Assembly: GCF_900104725.1 (NCBI RefSeq)
Contig: NZ_LT629758.1
Span: 8,828,001 to 8,892,000, forward strand
Source of the DNA: Actinoplanes derwentensis
GTDB taxonomy: Bacteria; Actinomycetota; Actinomycetes; Mycobacteriales; Micromonosporaceae
DNA length: 64,000 bases
Direction: 5' to 3'
Shown here: positions 50,132-58,624 of the stretch, in pieces
Position numbering within the stretch: position 1 is the first letter of the stretch
How the letters are laid out: each line of letters starts with the position of its first letter
Made by a program: the position numbers and the translations under genes
Notes under the pieces: model-generated
What the model was told of the DNA's origin: nothing
The model's input: the letters and a program-made list of their open reading frames with translations, nothing else
Databases searched by the model: none

Positions 50132-50207
50132 GGAACCCCCTCAACTGTCGTCCGGATCAACGCGCCGGGGGTGGGGTGCGTGACGCGGGGGGTTCGCGGT
50201 TCGTTGA

Positions 50208-52394
50208 GTGACCATGACCGCGACCGTGCACGACGTGGCGATCCTCTCGGACTTCCGCTATCCGGGTGGCACCTCCGCCAGCATCGCCGCGGAGGTCCGC
50301 GCGCAGGCCCGGGCCGGCCTCACGACCGTGCTCGTGCACGTGAGGTCACCGCATCTGAAGGCGAAACGCGCGTTCCATCCGCTGATCACCGAGCTGATCC
50401 GGGACGGTTCGGCGACTCTGGCGCCCGAGGGCGAGGAGGTGACCGCCCGGTTGCTGGTGGTCCGTCAGCCGCGGATCTTCACCGAGGACCCGGCCGTACC
50501 GCCGCGGGTCCGGTTCGGTCGTGCCGTGCTGGTGCTGAACCAGGCACCGGGCGATGCCGGGGATCCGGCCCGCTACTACGCGTTCGCCGAGGTACGGGAA
50601 CGGGTCGAGGACCTGTTCGGCGCCGGGATCGAGTGGGCGCCGATCAGTCCGCAGGTGCGGGCCGAGGTGTTGCGCGCGGATCCGGAGGCGAGGCTCACCG
50701 CGGTCGACTGGCACGAGATCATCGACGGTGCCGAGTGGTGGCGGGCGCCCGCGTCCCGGACGAGCGACGTCCCGGTGATCGGGCGGCACGGGCGGCCGGA
50801 CCCGGTGAAGTGGCCGCGGACCAAGCAGGAGCTGCTGCGGGCCTACCCGGACTCGCCGGACGTGCGGGTGCGTGTCCTCGGTGGCGGGGACCTGGCCGTG
50901 GAACGTCTCGGCCGGCAGCCGGCGAACTGGGAGATCCTCGAGTTCGGCACGGTCGAACCGGTCGAGTTCCTGCACGGCCTCGACTTCTTCGTCTATTTCC
51001 ACGACCCGGACCTGATCGAGGCGTTCGGCCGGACGATCATGGAAGCGCTGGCCGCCGGAGTACCGGTGATCGTCGGCGAGCACTTCCGGCCGCTCTTCGG
51101 CGACGCCGCGCTCTACACCACCCCGGAGGGTGTGCTCCCGCTGGTCCGTGAGCTGTGGGCGGATCGCGAGCGGTACCGGCAGATCGTCCTGCACGGGCGG
51201 GAGTTCATCGAGTCGCGATACGGCTACCCGTCCCACCTGGCCCGGCTCGCCGACCGCGGGATCCGCCCGGGTGCCCCGCGACCGCCGGCTCTGTCCGCAC
51301 CGCCGCCCACGCCGCCCCGCCCGGTGCTGCTGGTCAGTGACAACGGCGTCGGCCTCGGTCACCTGTCCCGGTTGATGGCGATCGGCCGGCGGCTGCCCGG
51401 GGACACCCCGGTGGTGGTGGCCACCCAGTCGCACGGCGCGATGGTCGCCCACCGGGAGGGTTTCCTCACCGAGTACATCCCGTCCCGCAGCGTCCTGGGC
51501 CTGCCCCGGCAGTCCTGGTCGGAACTGCTGCGCAGCCGTCTGGAGCACCTGATCGACCTGCACCGGCCGGTGGTGGTGGCGGTGGACAGCGTCCCGCACG
51601 ACGGCATCGTGGCGGCCACCAGGGCACGCCCGGACGTGACCTGGGTGTGGGTGCGCCGGCCGATGTGGCGGCGAGACACCGGAGCCGAGTGGATCGAGCG
51701 CCGGTCCGCTTTCGATCACGTCCTGGAGCCGGGGGAGTTCGCCGAGCCGGCCGACGAGGGCGCGACCGTCGCCGATCGGGACGGGGTGCGCCTGGTCGGC
51801 CCGATCACCTATCTGGACCCGGCCGATCTGGTGGAGCCGGAACAGGCCCGGGCCGCCCTGGAGCTGGCTCCCGGCCGTCCGGCGGCCCTGCTGCAGCTCG
51901 GCGCCGGGAACATCAACGACATCGCCTCGCCGATCGCCCGGATCGCCCGGCACCTGCGGACCGCCGGGTTCCAGGTGGTGCTGGCCGAGTCGGCGATCGC
52001 CACCGAGCCGATGGCGCAACCGGCCGGCACGCACCTGGTCCGGGTCTACCCGATCAGCCGCTACCTGCGCGGTTTCGACCTGGTGGTGAGCGCGGCGGGT
52101 TACAACTCGTTCCACGAGCTGATCGCTTTCGGGATCCCGGCCGTCTTCGTGCCTAACCGGGAGACGGCCCTGGACGATCAGGTCTGCCGGGCCCGGTTCG
52201 CGGCGGCCGCCGGTGCGGCGCTGATCGTCGAGGACCCGGACGGCGAGGACCTGGACCGGGTGCTGTCCCGGGCGGTACGACAGGACGTCCGGGACGCCCT
52301 GAGCCGCCGCTGCGCGGAGGTGGCCCGCCGCAACGGGGCCGGGGACGCCGCGGACTGGCTGGCCGATCTCACTCTGGAGAAGGCGGGAAGCTGA
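50208..52394 (+). CDS. two-module GT-B glycosyltransferase fusion
   Basis: A 728-aa protein with two GT-B-type units. Residues 1-350 contain DVAILSDFRYPGGTSAS and the donor-binding HGLDFFVYFHDPDLIEAFGRTIMEALAAGVPVIV. Residues from about 371 hold a MurG/UGT-like unit starting LLVSDNGVGLGHLSRLMAIGRRL and ending in SAAGYNSFHELIAFGIPAVFVPN. Its N-terminal unit resembles the C-terminal module of the GT2 fusions in this island. The start is GTG 50208 or ATG 50214; neither has a convincing ribosome binding site. It heads a five-gene operon whose genes overlap by 1-14 nt. Confidence 0.78.
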   Translation: MTMTATVHDVAILSDFRYPGGTSASIAAEVRAQARAGLTTVLVHVRSPHLKAKRAFHPLITELIRDGSATLAPEGEEVTARLLVVRQPRIFTEDPAVPPRVRFGRAVLVLNQAPGDAGDPARYYAFAEVRERVEDLFGAGIEWAPISPQVRAEVLRADPEARLTAVDWHEIIDGAEWWRAPASRTSDVPVIGRHGRPDPVKWPRTKQELLRAYPDSPDVRVRVLGGGDLAVERLGRQPANWEILEFGTVEPVEFLHGLDFFVYFHDPDLIEAFGRTIMEALAAGVPVIVGEHFRPLFGDAALYTTPEGVLPLVRELWADRERYRQIVLHGREFIESRYGYPSHLARLADRGIRPGAPRPPALSAPPPTPPRPVLLVSDNGVGLGHLSRLMAIGRRLPGDTPVVVATQSHGAMVAHREGFLTEYIPSRSVLGLPRQSWSELLRSRLEHLIDLHRPVVVAVDSVPHDGIVAATRARPDVTWVWVRRPMWRRDTGAEWIERRSAFDHVLEPGEFAEPADEGATVADRDGVRLVGPITYLDPADLVEPEQARAALELAPGRPAALLQLGAGNINDIASPIARIARHLRTAGFQVVLAESAIATEPMAQPAGTHLVRVYPISRYLRGFDLVVSAAGYNSFHELIAFGIPAVFVPNRETALDDQVCRARFAAAAGAALIVEDPDGEDLDRVLSRAVRQDVRDALSRRCAEVARRNGAGDAADWLADLTLEKAGS

Positions 52395-53011
52395 TGCCCG
52401 ACGAGGACGACATGCAGTCGCTGGTGGTCCGGCTGCGCACCATCGAACAGGAGCGGGACGCCTGGCGGGCCCGCTGTGACGGGCTGACCGGGGAACGCGA
52501 CGAGGAGCGGGCGACAGCCCGGCGGCTGCGGGGCAGTGGCTCGTACCGGCTGGGGCGTGGCCTGGTGACGCTGGCCCGGGATCCGATGTGGCTGATGCGC
52601 CGGGCCCGCCGGGCGGTGCCGCCGCGAAGGGCGACCGTGAAACGCCCGCTGCCGGCCCGCCTCTACGTGGCGATCGGGCTGGATCTGCCGACGTTGCGGG
52701 AGTTCGTCCAGACGGTCCGCCGCCTGGTGCTGGTGGTGCCGGACCACCGGGCCGTGGTGCTGACCGACAATCCGGAGTTCTCGCTGCTGCGCAAGGCCGG
52801 GCTGATCCTGGAGTACCTGCCGGACCGGCAGACCTGGGAACGGCATCGCCCCGATCATCCGTGGGACGTGGTGCTGTCCGAGCGGTTGTCCCGGCTCTAC
52901 ACCGAACACGGCGCGACCCGGGTGAGCTTCGTCGACCCGGAGAAACCGCCGACACTGCCGCAGATGCTGGACACAACCCCGCCGGTACGGGAGTCGTTGC
53001 AGCAGTCATGA
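52394..53011 (+). CDS. small coiled-coil protein of glycan operon, unknown
   Basis: A 205-aa protein with an N-terminal coiled coil (MQSLVVRLRTIEQERDAW and following, about 7-45), a GSGSYRLGRG segment similar to the tail linkers of glycosyltransferases, and a C-terminal alpha/beta part (ARLYVAIGLDLPTLREF, VVLTDNPEF) like an incomplete Rossmann-type half. It begins in the last nt of the preceding stop (TGATG) and its stop overlaps the next start (ATGA). It may be a scaffold, or a partial glycosyltransferase. I do not recognise a family. Confidence 0.68.
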   Translation: MPDEDDMQSLVVRLRTIEQERDAWRARCDGLTGERDEERATARRLRGSGSYRLGRGLVTLARDPMWLMRRARRAVPPRRATVKRPLPARLYVAIGLDLPTLREFVQTVRRLVLVVPDHRAVVLTDNPEFSLLRKAGLILEYLPDRQTWERHRPDHPWDVVLSERLSRLYTEHGATRVSFVDPEKPPTLPQMLDTTPPVRESLQQS

Positions 53012-54567
53012 CGGCCCAAACAGCGATATTTCCGGACTTGGTGGTGGAAACGGAGTCCGAAACTCCGCGACTGTGGGGTCACGTCGCCCGCCGGTGCGTC
53101 CTCGTCCCGCTCATCGTGCTGACCCCGCTGCTGGCCGTCGCACCCACCCGGGACCACCGGTTCAACGTCTACTGGCACGGCGGCATGTTCCGCGACGACC
53201 CGGCCGCCATCGTCTCGCACACCATCGCCAGCGGCGACGCCTACCTGCACCTGGGCAACTTCCGCCCACTCGGCCGGATGCTGGAGAAGAGCCTCGACCT
53301 GCTCGCCTTCACCGGCATGCAACAGCTCGGCCTGCCCGCCTCGGTCATGCTGCGGGCCGTCTCGATCCTCGCCGCGGTCGCGCTCACCTTCGCCACGGTC
53401 CTGCTCGCCGAGAGCCTGCTCAACCGGGGCCGGCTGCTCGGCTCCACCCCGTCCACGGTGGCGCTGCTGCTGCCGTACGCGGTCGGCGCCGGTTTTGTGG
53501 CCGCCGGCCAGGACAGCACCACCATCCTCTTCGGCGGACTCTACTTCGGCACCGCCGCTCTGGTCCTCGGTGTCGCCGCGATCGCCTGCCGCCTCGACCG
53601 GTTCCGCTGGTGGCACGGGGTGCTCGCGGTGACCGCCGGGGCGGCGCTGGCGGTCTTCAACGAACCGGCCTACTTCGCCGTCCCGATCACCACCGCGGCG
53701 GTGCTGCTGCGCGGCCGTTTCGTCCTCGGCCGGACCTCACGGGAACTGCTCGGCTCAGCCGGTCTCCGGTTCGCCGCCTTGCTCTGGATCGGCTTCCTGC
53801 CGGTCTTCGCCACGGTTCGCTGGCTGATCAGTGGTATCTGCGCCGGCGGCGGCTGCTACCAGGGTTCCGACCTGATCGTGGACGGCCGGACGATCCTGCT
53901 GCTGCCGGTCCGGATGACCGCCTGGCTGCCGCCGCTGCAGTGGCGGGCGGCCACCGCCTCAACGAGCGGGACCTGGCTGTGGGGGCTGGTGCCGGTGATC
54001 GTGCTGGTGCTGCTGACGGTGCTCGCCGTTCGTACCGGCAAGGCTCTGAGAAGCGCCCCGCGTCCGGCGAACCGGGACCTGACCGGCCTCGCCGCCCTCG
54101 CCGTCGTGATCGCCGCGGCCGGCGCTCTGCTGGCCGCCTTGAGCGTCGCTGTGCGCACCGCGATGAGCGGCCGGGAACTGTGGGAACAGGGCTGGCGCGA
54201 TTCGGCGCTCACGGTACCCGGCGGGATGCTGCTGGCCGTCGCGCTGCTGCTGATGGCGGGCCGGCACGCACTGCTCGGGGTACTGGCCGCCGCGGTGCTC
54301 TGCGGCACGGTCTCGGCCACCGCGAACCGGGCCTTCGCCGACACCGCGGGCACGGTCCGGGCCGCCCAGCTGGACAACCGGATCGCGGCGGCGATGGGCT
54401 CGTTCGAACGCGGCCGTGCCGGAAACGCCCGCCGGTGCGCGCTGCTCGACGAGGCACTACGCGCCAACACCGGTAAACCGTTCCTGCAGCACCGCTACGC
54501 CGACTCACTGGACGTGGCGTCCCGGACCCTGGCCGAGGTGCCCTTCTGCGATCGGAGCGCCGGATGA
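53008..54567 (+). CDS. polytopic membrane glycosyltransferase, GtrC-like
   Basis: A 519-aa protein with about ten to eleven membrane helices and a first exported loop with DHRFNVYWHGGMFRDDPAAIVSH, followed by NFRPLGRMLEKS. Size and topology fit serotype-type GtrC/GtrII glucosyltransferases that use polyprenyl-phosphate glucose on the outer face; no catalytic motif is certain because this group diverges fast. The case rests on the GtrB- and GtrA-like genes directly downstream with overlapping ends. The sugar is unknown. Confidence 0.65.
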   Translation: MTAQTAIFPDLVVETESETPRLWGHVARRCVLVPLIVLTPLLAVAPTRDHRFNVYWHGGMFRDDPAAIVSHTIASGDAYLHLGNFRPLGRMLEKSLDLLAFTGMQQLGLPASVMLRAVSILAAVALTFATVLLAESLLNRGRLLGSTPSTVALLLPYAVGAGFVAAGQDSTTILFGGLYFGTAALVLGVAAIACRLDRFRWWHGVLAVTAGAALAVFNEPAYFAVPITTAAVLLRGRFVLGRTSRELLGSAGLRFAALLWIGFLPVFATVRWLISGICAGGGCYQGSDLIVDGRTILLLPVRMTAWLPPLQWRAATASTSGTWLWGLVPVIVLVLLTVLAVRTGKALRSAPRPANRDLTGLAALAVVIAAAGALLAALSVAVRTAMSGRELWEQGWRDSALTVPGGMLLAVALLLMAGRHALLGVLAAAVLCGTVSATANRAFADTAGTVRAAQLDNRIAAAMGSFERGRAGNARRCALLDEALRANTGKPFLQHRYADSLDVASRTLAEVPFCDRSAG

Positions 54568-55520
54568 TCTCCGTGGTGGCACCGATCTACAACGAGGGGC
54601 CCGGCGTGGACCGGTTCGTGGCCCGGCTGTCCGAAGTGCTCGGCGAAGCCAAGATCGACTTCGAGCTGGTCCTCGTCGACGACGGCTCGGCCGACGACTC
54701 CTGGTCCCGGATCACCCAGCAGGCACTGATCGACCCGCGGGTCCGCGGCCTGCGGCTGTCCCGCAACTTCGGCAAGGAGGCCGCCCTGCTGGCCGGCCTC
54801 GAACACGCCAACGGCGACGCCGTAGTGGTGATCGACTCGGATCTGCAGCATCCGCCGTCCGCCATCCCGCCGATGGTGCGCCGCTGGCAGGAGGGCGCCC
54901 AGGTGGTCGAGGCGGTCAAACGCAACCGGGCCGGCCAGTCCCTCGGCAACCGGCTCTCCGCACGACTGTTCAACCGCACGTTCACCAGACTGACCCGGGT
55001 GGACCTGGTCGACGCGACCGACTTCCGGCTACTGGCCCGCCCCGCCGTGGACGCGTTGCGCCGCATGCCCGAACACTCGTCGTTCTTCCGCGGCACCAGC
55101 AGCTGGATCGGATTCACCCGCGCCACGGTCGAGGTGGAGATCGACCACCGCGAGGGCGGACCGTCCCGCTGGACCGCGCGCGGCCTGGCCCGGCTGGCCG
55201 TCAACGGGCTGACCTCGTTCACCTCCGCACCCCTGCACATGGTGACCCTGGCCGGCCTCGGATTCGCCGTGTTCTCCCTGTTCCTGGGAGTGCAGACACT
55301 GGTCCGCTGGATCGGCGGCGGCTCGGTGGCCGGCTTCACCACGGTCATCCTGCTACTGCTGGTGACCGGCACGTTCGTCCTGATCGGCCTGGGCGTGATC
55401 GGCGAATACCTGGCCCGCATCCACGAGGAGGTCCGCGGCCGCCCCCGCTACCTGATCCAGGAACGAGCCGGCGTCACCGTCCCGGACCGCTGGGTGGTCG
55501 AACAACGTGCCGAACGTTGA
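54564..55520 (+). CDS. polyprenyl-phosphate sugar transferase (GtrB-like GT2)
   Basis: A 318-aa protein with a GT2 domain (ISVVAPIYNEG, LVLVDDGSADDSW, DSDLQHPP with the metal-binding Asp pair near residue 92) and two C-terminal membrane helices (about 230-255 and 265-290). This is the dolichol/undecaprenyl-phosphate glucosyl- or mannosyltransferase type (DPM1/GtrB). It charges the lipid carrier on the cytoplasmic face. ATG 54564 overlaps the previous stop by 4 nt. Sugar specificity cannot be read. Confidence 0.9.
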   Translation: MISVVAPIYNEGPGVDRFVARLSEVLGEAKIDFELVLVDDGSADDSWSRITQQALIDPRVRGLRLSRNFGKEAALLAGLEHANGDAVVVIDSDLQHPPSAIPPMVRRWQEGAQVVEAVKRNRAGQSLGNRLSARLFNRTFTRLTRVDLVDATDFRLLARPAVDALRRMPEHSSFFRGTSSWIGFTRATVEVEIDHREGGPSRWTARGLARLAVNGLTSFTSAPLHMVTLAGLGFAVFSLFLGVQTLVRWIGGGSVAGFTTVILLLLVTGTFVLIGLGVIGEYLARIHEEVRGRPRYLIQERAGVTVPDRWVVEQRAER

Positions 55521-55890
55521 CCAATTGCCCCGCCTGGCCCGCTACGGCGTCAGCGGGGCCCTGAGCGCATTGACACATTTCACCCTGGGGTTGACCGCCG
55601 CGACGATTCTCGGGTTCCCGCCGGTACCCGCCTCAACCACCGGTTTCGTAGCCAGCATCGCGGTCTCCTATCTGCTCCAGCGCACGTGGGTCTTCCACTC
55701 CGAAACCGGCCACACGGTGACCGCCCCCCGCTTCCTGACGGTGACAGCGGCAGCGTTCACACTGAACACGGTGGTCCTATGGGCCGGGGCCGAGCTGCTG
55801 GGCGCCCCGTTCGCCGTGGTCCAGATAGTCGCGATCCTGCTGATCCCCGGCTTGAACTACGCGATCAACTCCAGGTGGACCTTCGCCTGA
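55507..55890 (+). CDS. GtrA-like flippase
   Basis: A 127-aa protein with four membrane helices, beginning LARYGVSGALSALTHF and with SYLLQRTWVF and NYAINSRWTFA, hallmarks of the GtrA family, which moves polyprenyl-phosphate sugars across the membrane. GTG 55507 overlaps the GtrB-like gene by 14 nt. It closes the five-gene operon. Confidence 0.9.
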   Translation: MPNVDQLPRLARYGVSGALSALTHFTLGLTAATILGFPPVPASTTGFVASIAVSYLLQRTWVFHSETGHTVTAPRFLTVTAAAFTLNTVVLWAGAELLGAPFAVVQIVAILLIPGLNYAINSRWTFA

Positions 55891-55970
55891 AAACCCGCAT
55901 TCGATACGCCTACACCGCCCGCGAATCCAGACCTCCCGCACCTACCACGCAAGGCCCGGCGTCCCTTTCG

Positions 55971-56537
55971 GTGGCGTCGATCCCGGTGTTGGCCCTGCTG
56001 CCGGACGTCATCCACATCCGCGCCAGCGCCGCCGACCCGGACCTCGCCGACACGGTCCGGCTGCTGGGCCGCGAGCTGGCCCGGCCCCGCGCCGCGACCG
56101 CGGTCCTGCTGGACCGCCTCGTCGACATCCTGCTCATCCAGGTCCTGCGCGCTTGGCTCGACTCCGGCACCAGCCCCGACATCTCCTGGTGGGGAGTCCT
56201 GCGCGATCCCCTGCTGTACCAGGCGGTCACCCGCATCCACGAGGACCCGGCCCGCGACTGGACCACCGCTTCTCTGGCCCGCGAGGCAGCCGTGTCCGCC
56301 AGCACCCTGAATCGGCGGTTCCTTGCGGCTACCGGCGAGACCCCGGGCGCCTACCTCACGCGATGGCGCATGACACTCGCGGCCAAACACCTGCGCGACA
56401 CCGACGCGACGCTCGAAGCCGTCGCGGAGAAGGTCGGATACACCTCGGTGTACGCGTTCAGCCGCGCCTTCCGCCGCGAGCGGCACCTGCCGCCGGAACC
56501 GACAGGTTGTTGTCAGACGACGGTGCCGGCGGCCTAG
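55971..56537 (+). pseudogene. 5'-truncated AraC-family regulator
   Basis: The frame keeps the linker and helix-turn-helix end of a cupin-type AraC activator (VLALLPDVIHI, LLDRLVDILLIQVLRAWL, then SLAREAAVSASTLNRRFL, ATLEAVAEKVGYTSVYAFSRAFRR). The N-terminal cupin effector domain, normally about 110 residues before this point, is missing: upstream is the GtrA gene and 80 bp of non-coding DNA. The extreme C-terminus also departs from the family. It could be expressed from GTG 55971 as an HTH fragment, but looks like a remnant. Its stop TAG forms the TA of the IS630 insertion site. Confidence 0.72.
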
Positions 56538-56548
56538 TGCGGTGACCA
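56537..56548 (+). repeat. left terminal inverted repeat of IS630-like element
   Basis: GTGCGGTGACCA immediately after TA; matches the complement of the right end at 11 of 12 positions. Confidence 0.75.
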
Positions 56549-56716
56549 CATAGGTTCGCCTGGTCGATTGGGTGGCCGTCCTGCCGGTCATCAACATAGG
56601 TGTCTTCATCGTGTCCTGCCCGTCCAGGTCGAGCTGGTGAGATCGGGCAACATGCCGGGGTCTGAGTGCCGGAAATCCGCTTGCCCAGCTCTCCGCGCGA
56701 CGCCGAAGATCGGCGC

Positions 56717-57262
56717 ATGAACCACGTGGTAAGAGCCGTAACTGCGGAGGACTGGCAGCAGGTCAAGGAGCTGCGTCTGGAGGCACTGCGGGATCCGGTC
56801 GCGGAAATCGCCTTCCTGGACACGTATGACAACGCCGCCGCCCAGCTGGACGAGTTCTGGCAGGAGCGCGCGGCCGGCGCCCGCGGCGAAATGATCGCCC
56901 AGCAGTTCATCGCCGAGCGGATGGATGGCCGTTGGGACGGATCGGTGACGGTCTTGATCGAGCGGGCTGGACGCGGGGATGTCTTGGGCCGGCCGACCGA
57001 CGTCGACCAGGCCCACTTGGTCGGTGTGTTCGTCCGCCGCGAGCAGCGCGGCACTGGCCTGGCCCGTGCCTTGTTCGATGCGGCGATCGCCTTCGCCCAC
57101 GAGCTTGACGAGCCCAAGGTCTCCCGAGTCCGCCTCTACGTGCACCAGGACAATCAGCGGGCCGAGGCCTTCTACCGAAAGATCGGCTTCACTCGCAGCG
57201 GCCGTTCCATCCCGTTCCCGGGCGACGAGTCGTCCGTCGAGCACGAACTCGTCCTCGGTTGA
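56717..57262 (+). CDS. GNAT N-acetyltransferase (cargo gene)
   Basis: A 181-aa acetyltransferase inside the IS630-like element. The acetyl-CoA loop is RREQRGTGLARALFDAAI near residue 112, with HLVGVFV before it and RLYVHQDNQRAEAFYRKIGF after it (motif B). It starts at ATG 56717; an earlier in-frame GTG (56666) is possible. The substrate is unknown; family members include antibiotic- and toxin-modifying enzymes as well as protein acetylases. It is convergent with the transposase, 24 nt between stops. As an intact gene within TA-flanked ends it is a candidate passenger gene. Confidence 0.85.
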   Translation: MNHVVRAVTAEDWQQVKELRLEALRDPVAEIAFLDTYDNAAAQLDEFWQERAAGARGEMIAQQFIAERMDGRWDGSVTVLIERAGRGDVLGRPTDVDQAHLVGVFVRREQRGTGLARALFDAAIAFAHELDEPKVSRVRLYVHQDNQRAEAFYRKIGFTRSGRSIPFPGDESSVEHELVLG

Positions 57263-57286
57263 TCGTGTGACCGCCGGACCGCTTGA

Positions 57287-58433
57287 TCACGCGACGAGCG
57301 CGGGTCTGCCGCCCCACCGGAGTCCTTTCTCGCTGCGGACGCGGGCGCGTTCTTTTCGTTGGGCGAGGATGACGTCGGGGTGCCGGGCGTTGGCGTTGCG
57401 CCAGCGTAGGTAGGCGTGCATGTCGCGGGCGAGCACGACGTGGTTGGGGTAGTCGGAGTTGGCCATGGTGAACATGCGTAGTGGCCCGAACTGGGCTTCG
57501 ATCGGGTCGGCCCACGAGGTGCTGGTCGGGGTGAGGCACAGTTCGACCTTGTGTCTGGTCGCCCATCTGCGGATGGTGGGGGTTTTGTTCGCGGACAGGT
57601 TGTCCAGGATGACGTAGATCGGTGCCCCGTCCGGGCGTGCCGCGCGGATCGTCTTGAGCGCGGCGAGGGTGTGATCACCGCCTTTTGCGGCGGCGGATCA
57701 CGCCCCGCAGTTTGTCGTTGGCCAGGTCGTAGCAGCCGTGGAAGTAGCGGATGCCGTGGGTGCGTTTGTAGGTGGCCCGCAGCCGGTCGGGATGGTTGCG
57801 GGCGGCCCAGCAGGTGCCGTGGCAGTGGCGGATCGACAAGGGCCCGAACTGGTCGAACGCGAAACACCGTGGCAGGAACTCGGTGGTGACCTGTTCGATG
57901 CGGTCCAGTTTGGTCTCGTAGTCCGGGTCGGTGGATTCCTTCCAGGTCCGGGTCCGTTGGAAGGTGATGTCGTGGTCGGCGAGGATCTGCCGTAGCCGTT
58001 CCCGGCCGATGACCACCTGCCGGGCTGGTACCCGTTTCGGGTCGCGGCGCCCGTAGTCACCTCGCACGTAGCCGGTCAGTTTCCGGATGCTGAACCGGGT
58101 GAACGGCAGGCCGAGTTTCTTGGGGCGCGTCTTGGCCGTGGTCACGATGAACGCGACGTCGTCGTCACTGATGCGCCGGGGTGCCCCGCCGGCCCAGTGC
58201 GGGTCCAGCGCGGCGAGTCCTCGATCGTTGAACGCGTGGATCACGTCGCGGACGGTGTCGGGGTCGGCGGCGACGAGGCGGGCGATCGCCGGGACCGGCG
58301 TCCCGGACGATGACGCGAGGATCATCAGCCCACGGCGGACCCGGATGGATTCCTGACGGCCTCGCCGGACCAGCCTCAGCAGGTATTGACCCTCGTCCGG
58401 GCTCAGGCGACGGACTCTGACAGGTACAGACAT
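57287..58433 (-). pseudogene. IS630 family transposase, frameshifted
   Basis: The start ATG 58433 gives a 252-aa first part with a helix-turn-helix N-terminus (PVPAIARLVAADPDTVRDVI), a linker and the first catalytic Asp in CFAFDQFGPLS. It ends at TGA 57677-57675. The rest, in another frame, continues GGDHTLAALKTIRAARPDG and has the second Asp (VILDNLSANK) and the Glu (SWADPIEAQFG), to a stop at 57287. The shift lies in an A4 run (T4 at 57683-57686) and needs +1, that is loss of one A. Either an inactivating indel or a recoding site; both parts otherwise look intact. Confidence 0.85.
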
Positions 58434-58529
58434 CACGCACCTCGACTCACCCCGTAGATCCAGGATGAACCTGTTCGAGCGCCGAACCCGGCATACGACC
58501 CGGCATCTCGCCAACCCGTCCAAAGTCCA

Positions 58530-58541
58530 TGGTCAGCGCAC
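58530..58541 (-). repeat. right terminal inverted repeat of IS630-like element
   Basis: TGGTCAGCGCAC, whose complement GTGCGCTGACCA matches the left end with one mismatch; followed by TA. The transposase start lies 97 bp inside this end. Confidence 0.75.
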
Positions 58542-58624
58542 TAGGCGGTGCTGGCATCGCTGGTCAGGGCGCGGGCGGACTGGTTGGTGAGGTCGCCGGC
58601 CAGCCGGACGGCCGGGTCGATCGC

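Larger units (their letters stand above)
56537..58541. mobile_element. IS630-like element with GNAT cargo
   Basis: A 2005-bp unit bounded by imperfect 12-bp inverted repeats (11 of 12 matching) and flanked on both sides by TA (56535-56536 and 58542-58543), the target duplication of the IS630/Tc1-mariner superfamily. It holds a frameshifted IS630-type transposase on the right and a GNAT gene on the left in convergent orientation. IS630 members are usually 1.0-1.2 kb, so the left 0.75 kb with the GNAT gene is extra. Confidence 0.78.

Noticed and set aside
57255..57300. A second left end of the IS630 element between the GNAT gene and the transposase
   Set aside because: GTGTGACCGCC there resembles the terminal repeat only with a 3-nt gap and has no TA in the right place, so the 2.0-kb boundaries are preferred, but it is the main alternative.
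57675..57690. Programmed -1 frameshift in the transposase
   Set aside because: The catalytic C-terminal part lies in the +1 frame, not the -1 frame, so a classic -1 slippery site does not join them.
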